A stretch of DNA of 64,000 bases from an uncultured Alistipes sp. (GCA_947623965.1 CANQIF010000002.1:186001-250000); one strand, 5' to 3'. Counted from the stretch's first letter, positions 46,735-55,653 are shown. Translations and numbers: made by a program. The notes: generated by a model not told the origin, from the sequence alone.

Positions 46735-47511
46735 ATGAAACTCAACCTGAAGCGGCCGATCGTCTTCTTCGATCTGGAGACGACGGGCGTCGATACGGCG
46801 CGCGACCGCATCGTCGAGATTTCGATGATCAAGATCATGCCCGACGGCGAGGAGCAGACGCGCACGCGGCGGCTGAATCCCGGCATTCCCATTCCGCCCG
46901 AGGCGACGGCCGTCCACGGCATCACGGACGAGGATGTGCGCGACTGCCCGACCTTCGCGCGGGTCGCCAAGTCGCTCGCCGACTTTATCCGGGGGTGCGA
47001 CTTCGGCGGATTCAACTCGAACCGCTTCGACCTGCCGGTGCTCGTCGAGGAGTTCATGCGCGCGGGCGTCGACGTCGATTTCCACCGGCGCCGGTTCGTC
47101 GACGTGCAGAACATCTTCCACAAGAAGGAGCAGCGCACGCTGGTAGCGGCCTACCGCTTCTACTGCGGCAAGGAGCTCGACGACGCCCATGCGGCCGAGG
47201 CCGACACGCGCGCCGCCTACGAGGTGCTGCAGGCGCAGCTCGACCGTTACGACGACCTGGAGAACGACATCGACTTTCTGGCCGACTACTCGTCGCAGGG
47301 CAAGTGCGCCGACTTCGCCGGCCGCATCCTCTACAACGAGCGGGGCGAGGAGATCTTCAACTTCGGAAAGTTCCGGGGCTGCTCCGTAGCGGAGGTTTTC
47401 CGCCGCGAGCCCAGCTACTACTCCTGGATGATGAACGGCGACTTTCCGCTGTACACGAAGAAAGTGATTACCGAAATCCGCCTGCGCGAGAAAACGGAGA
47501 CCCATTCATGA
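46735..47511 (+). CDS. DEDDh 3'-5' exonuclease (DNA polymerase III epsilon-like)
   Basis: This 258-residue exonuclease has the DEDDh active site: FFDLETTGVD (Asp and Glu), GGFNSNRFDLPVLVEEF (second Asp) and DAHAAEADTRAAYEVL (His and last Asp). A C-terminal extension (about 195-258; GRILYNERGEEIFNFGKFRGCSVAEVFRREPSYYSWMM) matches the putative quorum-type C-terminal domain often found on these enzymes in Bacteroidetes. It is a likely proofreading or repair nuclease acting with the dnaN clamp, 15 bp downstream of it and overlapping the next gene by 4 bp. Confidence 0.9.
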   Translation: MKLNLKRPIVFFDLETTGVDTARDRIVEISMIKIMPDGEEQTRTRRLNPGIPIPPEATAVHGITDEDVRDCPTFARVAKSLADFIRGCDFGGFNSNRFDLPVLVEEFMRAGVDVDFHRRRFVDVQNIFHKKEQRTLVAAYRFYCGKELDDAHAAEADTRAAYEVLQAQLDRYDDLENDIDFLADYSSQGKCADFAGRILYNERGEEIFNFGKFRGCSVAEVFRREPSYYSWMMNGDFPLYTKKVITEIRLREKTETHS

Positions 47512-49370
47512 AACGACTCTGCATGCTGGCATGGCTCCTCGTGTGGATCTGTGCGGCTCAGGCGATCGAACGTTCGAAGACGATCGTCTACATCAACGGT
47601 ACGAAATACTACGTCCACGCCGTCCAGGCGGGGGAGACGCTCTACGCCCTTTCGAAGGCCTACGCGGTGAGCGAGCGGACGATCGCGGAGCACAACCCCT
47701 CGGCAGCCGACGGCCTGAAGGCGGGCGAGATGCTCAAAATCCCGGTAGGGGAGCCCGCAGCCGCAACAGCTGCCGCATCTGCCGCCGGGGCGCCCGCAAA
47801 GAGTGATTCGCGCAGCGAAGCCCGCGCGGAGCGCCGGTTGAACCGGACCTTCGCCCGCCACACCGTGGCCCGGGGCGAGACGCTCTACGGCATTTCGCGC
47901 CTCTATGAGATCGCCGTGCAGACGATCATCGACGACAACCCCGACATCGACCCGACGCACCTGAAGCCGGGCGAGCAGCTGCTCATCCGCCGCAAGCAGA
48001 TCGGCAAGAGCTCGGAGGCCGAGAGCGCCGCCCAGTGGTCGGACTACCGCGAGAAGCTCAACAGCGTTGCCGACGACGAACACTACTACATCGTGCAGCG
48101 GGGCGACACCTTCTACTCGCTTGCGCGCCGCTTCGGCATCACCGAGGCGGAGCTCAGCGCCCTGAACAACGGCCTGAAGCCCGAGGAGCTCAAGGCGGGG
48201 GCCATGCTCCGCTTCCCCGAGGAGCCCGAGGCCGCCGCGGAACCGGCCAAGAGCGACGAACCGGAGGTTGCGGCCCCCGCCGCAGCGGAGCCGATCGACT
48301 TTCGGGCCCACTGCAATTGCGAGCCGCTGCGCATTTCGCTGCTGCTGCCGCTGACTGCGGGCGGCGACCGGCCGAATGAGAACTATCTGGAGTTCTACCA
48401 GGGCTTCCTGCTCGGGCTCGACAGCGTCCGCTCGCACGACGGCCATGCCGTCGATCTGACCCTCTTCAATACGCGGCGCGACAAGGAGCGCGTGGCCGAG
48501 ATCGTCGCCGACGACCGCTTCCGCCGCTCGCAGCTCGTCGTGGGCCCCGTCTACGAGGAGGAGCTCGACGAGGTGGTCCGCTTCGCCGAAGGGGCGCAGA
48601 TCCCTGTCGTCTCGCCGCTCGCGCACCTGCAGCGCCTCCGCAGCGACGTGCTCTTCCAGATGGCCCCCGACCCCGCGTGCAAATACGCCAAGGCGGCCGA
48701 TCTCATCGGCAGCGAAAAGCGCATCACGCTGATCTACACGGATCAGACGGACAAGGAGTTCGAGGCCGAAATTCTCACCCTCCTCGGCGACCGCCCCTAT
48801 AGCAAACACCACTACCGCTACCAGCACCCCTCGGCCCGCTCGGCGAAGAATCCGGGCGACCTGACGCCGCTGCTGGAGAACAAAGACGACAACCTCTTCG
48901 TCATCCTCGCCGCCAATGAGGTCGACGTCGACCGCATCCTGGCCGGGCTGGCCTCGGCCGATACGAACCTGCGCAGCCGCTCGCAGGGCGAGCCCCGCTA
49001 TACGGTATTAGGCAACTCGCGCTGGAACCGCTACCCGAACATCGACCGCACGATCTTCTTCAAGAACCGCGTCGTCTTCTTCACGACCTACCATGCCAAG
49101 CGCGACGCGCAGCGGGTGGCCGACTTCGACCGCACCTACCTCGCGGCCTTTGGGACGCTGCCGTCGCTCTACGCCTACCGCGGCTTCGATGCGGCGGTGA
49201 TCTTCGCCGAGGCGATGTACAACGACATCGAATACGACCTCGAAGACCGCCGCTACGCGCCGCTGCAGACGCTCTACCGCTTCGAACAGCAGGAGGAGGG
49301 CGGCAACCACACGAATACGAGCTGGATGCGGGTCAACTACCATCCCGACTTCACGATCACCATCGAATAG
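47508..49370 (+). CDS. exported triple-LysM protein with a periplasmic-binding-protein domain
   Basis: This 620-residue envelope protein has a signal peptide (residues 1-19), three LysM peptidoglycan-binding repeats (about 35-79, 117-161 and 193-236; each with GETLY or GDTFY and a LKPGE-like word), Ala/Glu/Pro linkers and a type 1 periplasmic-binding fold (about 273-620; RISLLLPLTAGG, QLVVGPVYEEELDEVV, IPVVSPLAH). The last part resembles LivK-type or LpoA-type binding proteins. It may anchor to the wall and regulate a peptidoglycan synthase or sense a ligand; the role is unknown. It is translationally coupled to the exonuclease gene (ATGA overlap). Confidence 0.85.
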   Translation: MKRLCMLAWLLVWICAAQAIERSKTIVYINGTKYYVHAVQAGETLYALSKAYAVSERTIAEHNPSAADGLKAGEMLKIPVGEPAAATAAASAAGAPAKSDSRSEARAERRLNRTFARHTVARGETLYGISRLYEIAVQTIIDDNPDIDPTHLKPGEQLLIRRKQIGKSSEAESAAQWSDYREKLNSVADDEHYYIVQRGDTFYSLARRFGITEAELSALNNGLKPEELKAGAMLRFPEEPEAAAEPAKSDEPEVAAPAAAEPIDFRAHCNCEPLRISLLLPLTAGGDRPNENYLEFYQGFLLGLDSVRSHDGHAVDLTLFNTRRDKERVAEIVADDRFRRSQLVVGPVYEEELDEVVRFAEGAQIPVVSPLAHLQRLRSDVLFQMAPDPACKYAKAADLIGSEKRITLIYTDQTDKEFEAEILTLLGDRPYSKHHYRYQHPSARSAKNPGDLTPLLENKDDNLFVILAANEVDVDRILAGLASADTNLRSRSQGEPRYTVLGNSRWNRYPNIDRTIFFKNRVVFFTTYHAKRDAQRVADFDRTYLAAFGTLPSLYAYRGFDAAVIFAEAMYNDIEYDLEDRRYAPLQTLYRFEQQEEGGNHTNTSWMRVNYHPDFTITIE

Positions 49371-49383
49371 GAAACCACACGAC

Positions 49384-50031
49384 ATGGGCGCAATCAACAA
49401 CGGCATTCCCGAGAAGACGATCGAGCGGCTCAGCGAGTACCGCCGTACGCTGCTCGCGAGCCACAAGCAGGGCATCACGCACATCTTTTCGCACGTGCTC
49501 GCCGGCATCCACGGCATCACGGCCGTGCAGGTGCGCCGCGATCTGATGCTCATCGGCTTTTCGAGCGATACGAAGAAGGGCTACGACGTGCAGGTGCTCA
49601 TCGACTACATCAGCCGCATTCTGGACAGCGAGACCCCGATGAACATCGCCGTGCTCGGCATGGGCCATCTCGGGCAGGCCATCACGAAATATTTTAACGG
49701 CAAGGGGCTGAAACTGAAGATCACGGCCGCCTTCGACATCGACCCCGCGAAGGTGGGGCAGATGATTGACGGCATCCCGTGCTACCACATGGATTCGTTC
49801 GAAACGCTGGCCGAGGAGCTCGACATCTCGATGGTGGTCGTCTCGTCGCCGACATGCGTCGCGCCGAGCCTCGTGCTGCCGATCATCAATGCCGGCATCA
49901 AAGGGGTGCTGAATTTCACCTCCACGCCGCTCAACTTCCCGCAGGGAATCGTCGTCGAGAATTACGACATCACGACCCTGCTCGAAAAGGTGGCCTACTT
50001 CGTCAAGGAGGGGGACAACAACAACGGCTGA
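49384..50031 (+). CDS. rex: redox-sensing transcriptional repressor Rex
   Basis: This 215-residue NADH/NAD+-responsive repressor controls fermentation and anaerobic respiration genes in other bacteria. The N-terminal winged helix contains IPEKTIERLSEYRRTLL and QVRRDLMLIGFSSDTKKGYDVQVL. The Rossmann domain has NIAVLGMGHLGQAITKYF (NADH binding) and AAFDIDPAKVG. The C-terminal helix FVKEGDNNNG is the domain-swap part. No clear Rex operator (TTGTGAA-type palindrome) is visible in the window. It lies 13 bp after the LysM gene. Confidence 0.92.
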   Translation: MGAINNGIPEKTIERLSEYRRTLLASHKQGITHIFSHVLAGIHGITAVQVRRDLMLIGFSSDTKKGYDVQVLIDYISRILDSETPMNIAVLGMGHLGQAITKYFNGKGLKLKITAAFDIDPAKVGQMIDGIPCYHMDSFETLAEELDISMVVVSSPTCVAPSLVLPIINAGIKGVLNFTSTPLNFPQGIVVENYDITTLLEKVAYFVKEGDNNNG

Positions 50032-50042
50032 CGCCTCCGCCC

Positions 50043-50606
50043 ATGCAACTGCTCCGCAATCCCGCCGCACTCGCCGCCGACCGGCCGACCGTCGTCACGG
50101 TAGGGTCGTTCGACGGCGTGCACCGCGGCCACCGGGCCCTCGTCGAACGGCTCGTCTCCGAGGCGCGCCGCACGGGGAGCGAGGCGGTGGTCGTGACGTT
50201 CGAGCCCCATCCCCGGCTGGCGCTCGGGCGGAGCGAGGGGATGCTGCTGCTGACCGACACGGCGGAGAAGGCCGAACTGCTGGAGGCCCTCGGGGTCGAC
50301 CGGTTGGTCGTCTGGCCCTTCGACCGCGCTTTCGCCGCCCTTCCCGGGGCCGTATTCGTCCGCGAATACCTGCAGCGGCGCCTCGGAGCCGGAACCCTCG
50401 TAGCCGGCTACAACCACCGCTTCGGACACGACCGCATCGCAGCCGCCGATTTCGCTTCGGAGGGGCTGCGCATCGTCCAGGTGGGTCCCTGCACGGTCGA
50501 CGGCGCGGCGGTCAGTTCGACCGCCATCCGCCGGCTGCTCGAGGCGGGCCGCCCGGCTGAGGCCGAACGGCTGCTGGGACATCCGATCCGGCTGACACGC
50601 CGGTAA
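50043..50606 (+). CDS. FAD synthetase domain protein (short RibF)
   Basis: This 187-residue protein matches only the N-terminal FMN adenylyltransferase half of RibF: TVGSFDGVHRGHRALVERL, VVVTFEPHPR, the GYNHRFGHDR stretch and SSTAIRRLLEAGRPAEAERLLGHPIRL. It then stops at the point where the riboflavin kinase domain would begin (full RibF is about 310 residues). It is either a genuine stand-alone FAD synthetase or a truncated RibF; no downstream open frame encodes the kinase. It is last in the dnaN operon, 11 bp after rex. Confidence 0.85.
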   Translation: MQLLRNPAALAADRPTVVTVGSFDGVHRGHRALVERLVSEARRTGSEAVVVTFEPHPRLALGRSEGMLLLTDTAEKAELLEALGVDRLVVWPFDRAFAALPGAVFVREYLQRRLGAGTLVAGYNHRFGHDRIAAADFASEGLRIVQVGPCTVDGAAVSSTAIRRLLEAGRPAEAERLLGHPIRLTRR

Positions 50607-50773
50607 AGCGCAAAGACGGCCCGCGATTCCGCGAGAGGCGAAAAATTTATCTCCGCCCTAATACGTTTCCCGTCCGTCCGAAAGCGGTTTGACAAGAAAT
50701 AGAAGCCGATGGCAAAGCTGAACTTATTCAGACTATGCCGAGGCAAGAAATGGTGCAAAAAATGGAACGAAAA
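50607..50773. other. gap before the GNAT gene
   Basis: The gap is AT-richer than its surroundings. An imperfect GCCCGCG/CGCGAG hairpin is present but without a T-run. No clear TAnnTTTG box is seen, although CTAATACGTTT (about 50659-50669) is a candidate. Confidence 0.35.
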
Positions 50774-51985
50774 ATGAATATTAGATTAGAACAGCCGCAA
50801 GATTACCGCGAGGTAGAAAACCTGACGCGGGAGGCATTCTGGAACGTCTATCGTCCCGGATGCACAGAACATTATATTCTCCACCGGTATCGCAGCAACC
50901 CCGATTTCATTCCCGAGCTCGACTTTGTGCTGGAGGAAGACGGCAAAATCATCGGCCACGTGATGTATTCGAAGGCGGAAATCGTCTGCGGGGACGGCAC
51001 GAAACTTCCGGCAGGAACCTTCGGCCCGATCAGCATCCATCCCGACTACAAGCGCAAAGGCTACGGTCTCAAGCTGTTGCGTTACTCTTTGGAGAAAGCG
51101 CGGGAGAGAGGCATCGGCGTGCTCTGCATGGAGGGGAATATCGCCTTTTACAAACATGCCGGCTTCGTGTTGGCCAGTACGTTGAAGATCCACTACCACA
51201 GCGAACCGAAGGAGAGCGAAGTGCCTTATTTCCTCGCTCAGGAGCTTATCCCCGGTTATCTCGACGGCATCGAGGGAAGCTATTGTCCTCCGAAAGGGTA
51301 TTTCGTTGCCGACGAGGAGCCCAAAGCCTTCGAAGCCTACGAGGCGGCCTTCCCGAAAAAGGAAAAGCGCTGGCAGGAGGGCCAGCTGCCCCAGTTCTGC
51401 CAAAGCTGCGGAATGCCGCTAACGGAGGCGCTTCTCGGCACCGAGGCCGACGGAAGCCCGAATTTCGACTATTGCATCTATTGTTACAAAGACGGCGCTT
51501 TCACCGGCAACTTCACGATGGAGGAGATGGCGGAATTCTGTGCGCAGTTCGTCGGGCTATACAACGAGCACACTGGCCGGAACCTCACGCGAGAAGCCTA
51601 CAAGGTCCTGCTGCTTGAACTTTATCCGAGGCTCAAGCGCTGGCGGCTGTCCGACGGCCGTCTTCCGCTGGCCGATTCGCCGGTCAAGCGGCAGCTCCTC
51701 GATGAAATCAACGCCCTTGGCATCGACGGCCTGCCGAAGATCGACGATCTGTGTGTTCTTCAAGGGGCATTCGTCAATCTGGCGTATCGGCTGAACGGCA
51801 GCGTCCTGAAACTTCTTGACGACAAGAAGTACTATTGGGGCACGCAGGTGGAAAAGAACGGCACGGAGCGTTGTTTCGGCATCGCGTGCGACGAACGTTA
51901 TATCCTCGTCGGCGAGTACGGGAAAAACGGCACCGATGCGGAAATCGTCCTGTTGAAGAGAAGGCATTCCGCTGCCGGAGCATAG
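50774..51985 (+). CDS. GNAT acetyltransferase fused to a zinc ribbon and a C-terminal domain
   Basis: This 403-residue protein has three parts. The GNAT fold (about 1-140) has the acetyl-CoA loop GPISIHPDYKRKGYGLKLL. A zinc-ribbon (about 205-240) has Cys209-Cys212 (FCQSCGMPL) and Cys234-Cys237 (YCIYCYKDG). A C-terminal region (about 310-403; YYWGTQVEKNGTERCFGIACDERYIL) is unrecognised. Such architecture is common in Firmicutes. Codons look lower in GC than the flanks, suggesting transfer. The frame opens at 50735, but the sequence before Met 50774 (MPRQEMVQKMERK) is not family-like. The acetyl acceptor is unknown. Confidence 0.78.
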   Translation: MNIRLEQPQDYREVENLTREAFWNVYRPGCTEHYILHRYRSNPDFIPELDFVLEEDGKIIGHVMYSKAEIVCGDGTKLPAGTFGPISIHPDYKRKGYGLKLLRYSLEKARERGIGVLCMEGNIAFYKHAGFVLASTLKIHYHSEPKESEVPYFLAQELIPGYLDGIEGSYCPPKGYFVADEEPKAFEAYEAAFPKKEKRWQEGQLPQFCQSCGMPLTEALLGTEADGSPNFDYCIYCYKDGAFTGNFTMEEMAEFCAQFVGLYNEHTGRNLTREAYKVLLLELYPRLKRWRLSDGRLPLADSPVKRQLLDEINALGIDGLPKIDDLCVLQGAFVNLAYRLNGSVLKLLDDKKYYWGTQVEKNGTERCFGIACDERYILVGEYGKNGTDAEIVLLKRRHSAAGA

Positions 51986-52074
51986 CGGCTCCGCCGCCTG
52001 CGGTGCGCGGCGAAGCCTCTCCCGAAAACCTGCCGCCGGTGGTGCTGGGACAGACCTGTGATGCGGGCCCGTCC

Positions 52075-52091
52075 TTTTTTTTGGGGGGGGG
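52075..52091. other. T8-G9 homopolymer junction
   Basis: Eight T (52075-52082) are followed by nine G (52083-52091) in the convergent gap after the GNAT gene. No coding frame crosses it, so phase variation of a protein is not supported. The rest of 51986-52200 holds nothing recognisable. Confidence 0.6.
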
Positions 52092-52218
52092 AGGAGAGGG
52101 GGAGGCGGGCAAGTGCGGCCGCAACTCCGCTCGTAATAGTGAATTTGTGCCCGAATGGGTGCAATCCCAGCATTCAAAATACCTTCCCGTTATCCTTGCG
52201 GATCGATTTGCTATGCGC

Positions 52219-52306
52219 AAGCCCGCAGCCGAGCGGATGGGCTTGCGACGCGAAGGAGCAGCCCTCCGCCCGGGGGCGGCTGCGGGCTGCCGATCGCTCC
52301 GCGATC
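52219..52306 (-). repeat. repeat island F: single reversed type II element
   Basis: A complete reversed type II element starts with AAGCCCGCAGCCGAGCGGA, has AGCAGCCCTCCGCC in its centre and closes with the conserved GGCTGCGGGCTGCC and hairpin GATCGC/GCGATC (52292-52297, 52301-52306). It lies in the convergent gap between the GNAT gene and htpG and is the only solitary element in the window. Confidence 0.85.
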
Positions 52307-52332
52307 GATGCCGCACGCTCGCCGGAAAACCG

Positions 52333-52365
52333 AAACGGCGGCCCGAGAAAATCGGGCCGCCGTTT
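52333..52365 (-). terminator. htpG terminator
   Basis: Arms AAACGGCGGCCCGA (52333-52346) and TCGGGCCGCCGTTT (52352-52365) are perfect complements with a 5-nt loop. A T-rich stretch follows on the minus strand. Confidence 0.85.
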
Positions 52366-52388
52366 CCTATGCCGAAAGCGCAGCGTCG

Positions 52389-54449
52389 CTATTTCTCGAT
52401 CAGCGAGATCGACCGCTGGATGAAGTCGGTCAGATTCTTGCCCTTGAGCATGCCGTTGGTCAGCAGGGCCAGATCGATGATCTGCTTCACGAGCCGGTTC
52501 TGCTTCCCGATCTCCCGGAGGCGTCCGTTGCGCTCGTCGCGCAGCGTGACGATCTTCTTCGAGAGCTCCTCGCGGGTCGATTTCTCCTCGGCCGTGAGCT
52601 CCTCCTCCTTCTTGCCCTTGACCACCTCGTCGAAGCGGTGCTCCTCGGCCACGGCGGCGTCGATCTTCTTGGTGATTGACTTGAGTTTGTCACCGTAGGC
52701 CTGCTCGACCTCGCCCAGAATGTTGATGACGATGGGGTGGTTGCCGTTCACGGCGATCGTGAAGTTGTCGGGCATCTGGCCGTAGAACTGGCTCATCCCG
52801 CCGCCGCCCATGGCGGCCATCTCCTTCATGCGGCGCATGAACTCGTTCTGCGTGATGACCACCGGCGCCTCGTCGGCCGCCATCGCCTCGAAGGCGATGT
52901 GGTAGTTGATCTTCTCGTCCTGCGGCATCTGGCTCTCGAAGACGGGCGTCAGCAGCTCCTGCTGGGCGCTCGTGAGGGTCATGGCGATCGTCTCCTCCTT
53001 CTGGATCAGCTTTTCGATCACGTCGCTGTCCACACGCACGAAACGCGTATGCTCATTCTTCTGCTCGTACCAGTTCACATAGTGGCTGTCCAGCTGGCCG
53101 TTCATCTCCAGCACGTCGTATCCCTTCGCCCGGGCCCCTTCGAGGAAGGTGTGTTTCTCCTCGGCGTCATCGACGTAGAGCAGGATCAAGTCCTTGTTCT
53201 TGTCGGTTTGCGCCTCCTTCACCTTCTCGGTATACTCCTTCGGTGTGAAGTATTTGCCTTCCACGTTTTTCCAGAGCATGAACTCGCCCGCCTTCTCGGC
53301 GAACTTCTCGTCCGTGAGGATGCCGTACTGGATGAAGACCTTCAGATCGTCCCACTTCTGCTCGTAGTCGGGGCGCATCGTCTTGAAGAGCTCCTGCAGC
53401 CGGTCGGCCACCTTGCGGGTGATGTAGCTCGAAATCTTCTTGACGTTCGGATCGCTTTGCAGGTAGCTGCGCGAGACGTTCAGCGGAATGTCGGGCGAGT
53501 CGATCACGCCGTGCAGCAGCGTGAGGTACTCGGGCACGATCCCCTCGACCTGGTCCGTGACGTAGACCTGGTTGCTGTAGAGCTGGATACGGTTTTTCTG
53601 CAGCTCGAAGTTGTTGTGGATCTTCGGGAAGTAGAGAATGCCGGTCAGGTGGAACGGGTAGTCGATATTGAGGTGGATCGAGAAGAGCGGCTCATCGCTC
53701 ATGGGGTAGAGCTCGCTGTAGAAGCTCTTGTACTGCTCTTCGGTGATCTCGTTGGGCTTGCGTGTCCAGAGGGGCTCGACGTTGTTGATGACGTTGTCCT
53801 TCTCCGTATCGACGTACTTGCCGTCCTTCCACTCCTTGACCTTGCCGAAGACGATCGACACGGGGAGGAAACGGCAGTATTTCTTCAGCAGCCCCTCGAT
53901 CTTCGACGGCTCAGCATACTCCTTCATCTCCTCCGAGAGGTGCAGCACGATCGTCGTGCCGCGCTCGGCCGCCTCGTCGGTCTCCTCCATCTCGAATTCG
54001 GGCGTGCCCGTGCAGCTCCAGTGCACCGTCTTGGCTCCCTCGCGCCACGAGCGGGTGATGATCTCGACCTTGTCCGATACCATGAACGACGAGTAGAAGC
54101 CCAGACCGAAGTGGCCGATGATCGCCTGGTCCTTGTACTTGGCCATGAACTCCTCGGCCCCCGAGAAGGCGATCTGGTTGATGTAGCGGTCCACCTCGTC
54201 GGCCGTCATGCCGATGCCGTGGTCCTTGACCTTCAGCACGCGGGACGCTTCATCGACCGAAATCTCGATCTTCAGGTCGCCCAGGTCGCCCTGCAGCTCG
54301 CCCTTCGCCGAGAGGGTCTTCAGCTTCTGCGTGGCATCGACCGCATTGGAAACCAGCTCGCGCAGGAAAATTTCGTGATCCGAATAGAGGAATTTCTTGA
54401 TGACGGGGAAGATGTTCTCCGTCGTTACACCGATTTTTCCGTTTTTCAT
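52389..54449 (-). CDS. htpG: molecular chaperone HtpG (Hsp90)
   Basis: This cytoplasmic ATP-dependent Hsp90 chaperone is 686 residues. The N-terminal GHKL ATPase domain has IFLRELVSNAVDAT, KDHGIGMT and IGHFGLGFYSSFMV. The middle domain has the catalytic-loop region NVSRSYLQSDPNVKKIS. The C-terminal dimer domain is present. The charged insert (about 590-630; KKEEELTAEEKSTREELSKK) is in the C-terminal part. The Met at 54449 (MKNGKIGVTTENIFPVIKKFLYSDHEIF) is the family start; the open frame upstream runs over a terminator and is rejected. It stands alone. Confidence 0.96.
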   Translation of the reverse strand: MKNGKIGVTTENIFPVIKKFLYSDHEIFLRELVSNAVDATQKLKTLSAKGELQGDLGDLKIEISVDEASRVLKVKDHGIGMTADEVDRYINQIAFSGAEEFMAKYKDQAIIGHFGLGFYSSFMVSDKVEIITRSWREGAKTVHWSCTGTPEFEMEETDEAAERGTTIVLHLSEEMKEYAEPSKIEGLLKKYCRFLPVSIVFGKVKEWKDGKYVDTEKDNVINNVEPLWTRKPNEITEEQYKSFYSELYPMSDEPLFSIHLNIDYPFHLTGILYFPKIHNNFELQKNRIQLYSNQVYVTDQVEGIVPEYLTLLHGVIDSPDIPLNVSRSYLQSDPNVKKISSYITRKVADRLQELFKTMRPDYEQKWDDLKVFIQYGILTDEKFAEKAGEFMLWKNVEGKYFTPKEYTEKVKEAQTDKNKDLILLYVDDAEEKHTFLEGARAKGYDVLEMNGQLDSHYVNWYEQKNEHTRFVRVDSDVIEKLIQKEETIAMTLTSAQQELLTPVFESQMPQDEKINYHIAFEAMAADEAPVVITQNEFMRRMKEMAAMGGGGMSQFYGQMPDNFTIAVNGNHPIVINILGEVEQAYGDKLKSITKKIDAAVAEEHRFDEVVKGKKEEELTAEEKSTREELSKKIVTLRDERNGRLREIGKQNRLVKQIIDLALLTNGMLKGKNLTDFIQRSISLIEK

Positions 54450-54605
54450 CGTGGTTATCTGTTTTGATTTATTTTTTCGGTTGCTCAAAAGAGCTTCAAA
54501 CGGTGTGCCAGCCCGTTTTTCCTGCCATTCTGTCAGCCGGATGCTGACAGAGCGGCACCCGGGCGGTGCAAACGGCTGCAACCTCCCGGAATTGCCCGGC
54601 CTCAA

Positions 54606-54641
54606 AAAGAGACAGCGCCCCGGAAAGGGCGCTGTCCCGAA
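54606..54641 (-). terminator. terminator of the dnaE-trxA-mutarotase operon
   Basis: Arms GACAGCGCCC (54611-54620) and GGGCGCTGTC (54627-54636) pair perfectly. A T-rich stretch (from the A-run at 54604-54608) follows on the minus strand. Confidence 0.87.
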
Positions 54642-54657
54642 AAAGAGGTGCGGCGGG

Positions 54658-55650
54658 CTATTTCGCATAGAGCTTGAAGCACATCCGCCAGCTCTCGCCC
54701 GGGGCGATCGCGCAGAATCCGGCCGCCTCGGGGTCGGCCGCATTGGGGGCGTTGGTCGTCCACGACTGCGGCTCGGGGCAGCAGTAGTCCACCTTGCCGC
54801 CGTTGTTCCAGATGGTCCAGTAGGTCGTCCGGTCGTCCACCTCGTAGAAAGTGCGCACGCCCGTGCGGCGGTTCTCGACCAGCGCACCGCGATAGGGGGC
54901 TCCGTCCACTTCGATCTCGCGCAGCGTGAAGCCCGCCTCGATTGCCTCGCAGTCGGTCACCTGCAGGCCGCCCTCGCGCAGCCGCGCGAACTGCTCCGTC
55001 AGGGGCAGCGTACGGCCCGTGGGCAGGTTGCGGCCGTTCAGCTCGACCTGCTCGCCGACCGCCGCGCGCATCGCGTAGTCGGCCGCCTCGCCGCCGGCGA
55101 AGGGGATCCGCATCGGCGTGTGGAAGCCGACGCCGACCGGCATCGCCTTGTCGCTGCGGTTGGCGAACATCACCTCCAGATGCAGCCCCCCGGCCGTCAG
55201 GCGGTAGGTCATCTTGCACTTGAAAGCGTGCGGGAAGTCGCGGAAGATCGCGTCGTTGCCCGCATTCGAATAGTAGCGGCACTCGATGAGCACCTCCTCG
55301 TCGCTCTCGACCGCCTTCGAAACGGCGAACGGCTCGCCCTTGATGATGCCGTGGTGGTAGTTGTGCTCCTTCTCGATCGTGATGGGGTACTGGTAGGTGC
55401 GCCCCTCGAAGGTGTAGCGCCCGTCGGCGATGCGGTTGGGCGGGAAGAGCAGCGGCAGACCGAAGATCTGCGGCCGCGACTTGAACGTTTCGATCTCGTC
55501 GGCGGCCGGCGTGCGCAGAATCTCGACGCCGAGGCGCGTGTTGGCCAGACGGACCAGATTGGCCCCCACCGAGGGAACCAGCAGTGCGGTGTAGTCTCCT
55601 TTCGAGAACTCGACGGCCCGCAGGCCGTGCCAGTCGATGCAGCGGATCAT
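54658..55650 (-). CDS. aldose 1-epimerase-family protein (galactose mutarotase-like)
   Basis: This 330-residue enzyme of the galactose mutarotase-like fold has GANLVRLANTRLGVEILR near the start, FGLPLLFPPNRIADGRYTFEGRTYQYPI, NYHHGIIKG (the active-site His region) and VGVGFHTPMRIPF in the middle. The C-terminal Glu base is probably in CEAIEAGF or PEPQSW. It may interconvert sugar anomers. It starts 3 bp after the trxA stop codon, so it is co-transcribed with trxA and dnaE; the link is positional, not metabolic. Confidence 0.83.
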   Translation of the reverse strand: MIRCIDWHGLRAVEFSKGDYTALLVPSVGANLVRLANTRLGVEILRTPAADEIETFKSRPQIFGLPLLFPPNRIADGRYTFEGRTYQYPITIEKEHNYHHGIIKGEPFAVSKAVESDEEVLIECRYYSNAGNDAIFRDFPHAFKCKMTYRLTAGGLHLEVMFANRSDKAMPVGVGFHTPMRIPFAGGEAADYAMRAAVGEQVELNGRNLPTGRTLPLTEQFARLREGGLQVTDCEAIEAGFTLREIEVDGAPYRGALVENRRTGVRTFYEVDDRTTYWTIWNNGGKVDYCCPEPQSWTTNAPNAADPEAAGFCAIAPGESWRMCFKLYAK

Positions 55651-55653
55651 GGC

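Noticed and set aside
52389..54887. Long N-terminal extension of htpG
   Set aside because: The extra 146 codons cross the terminator at 54606-54641 and have no Hsp90 similarity. MKNGKIGV at 54449 is the family start.
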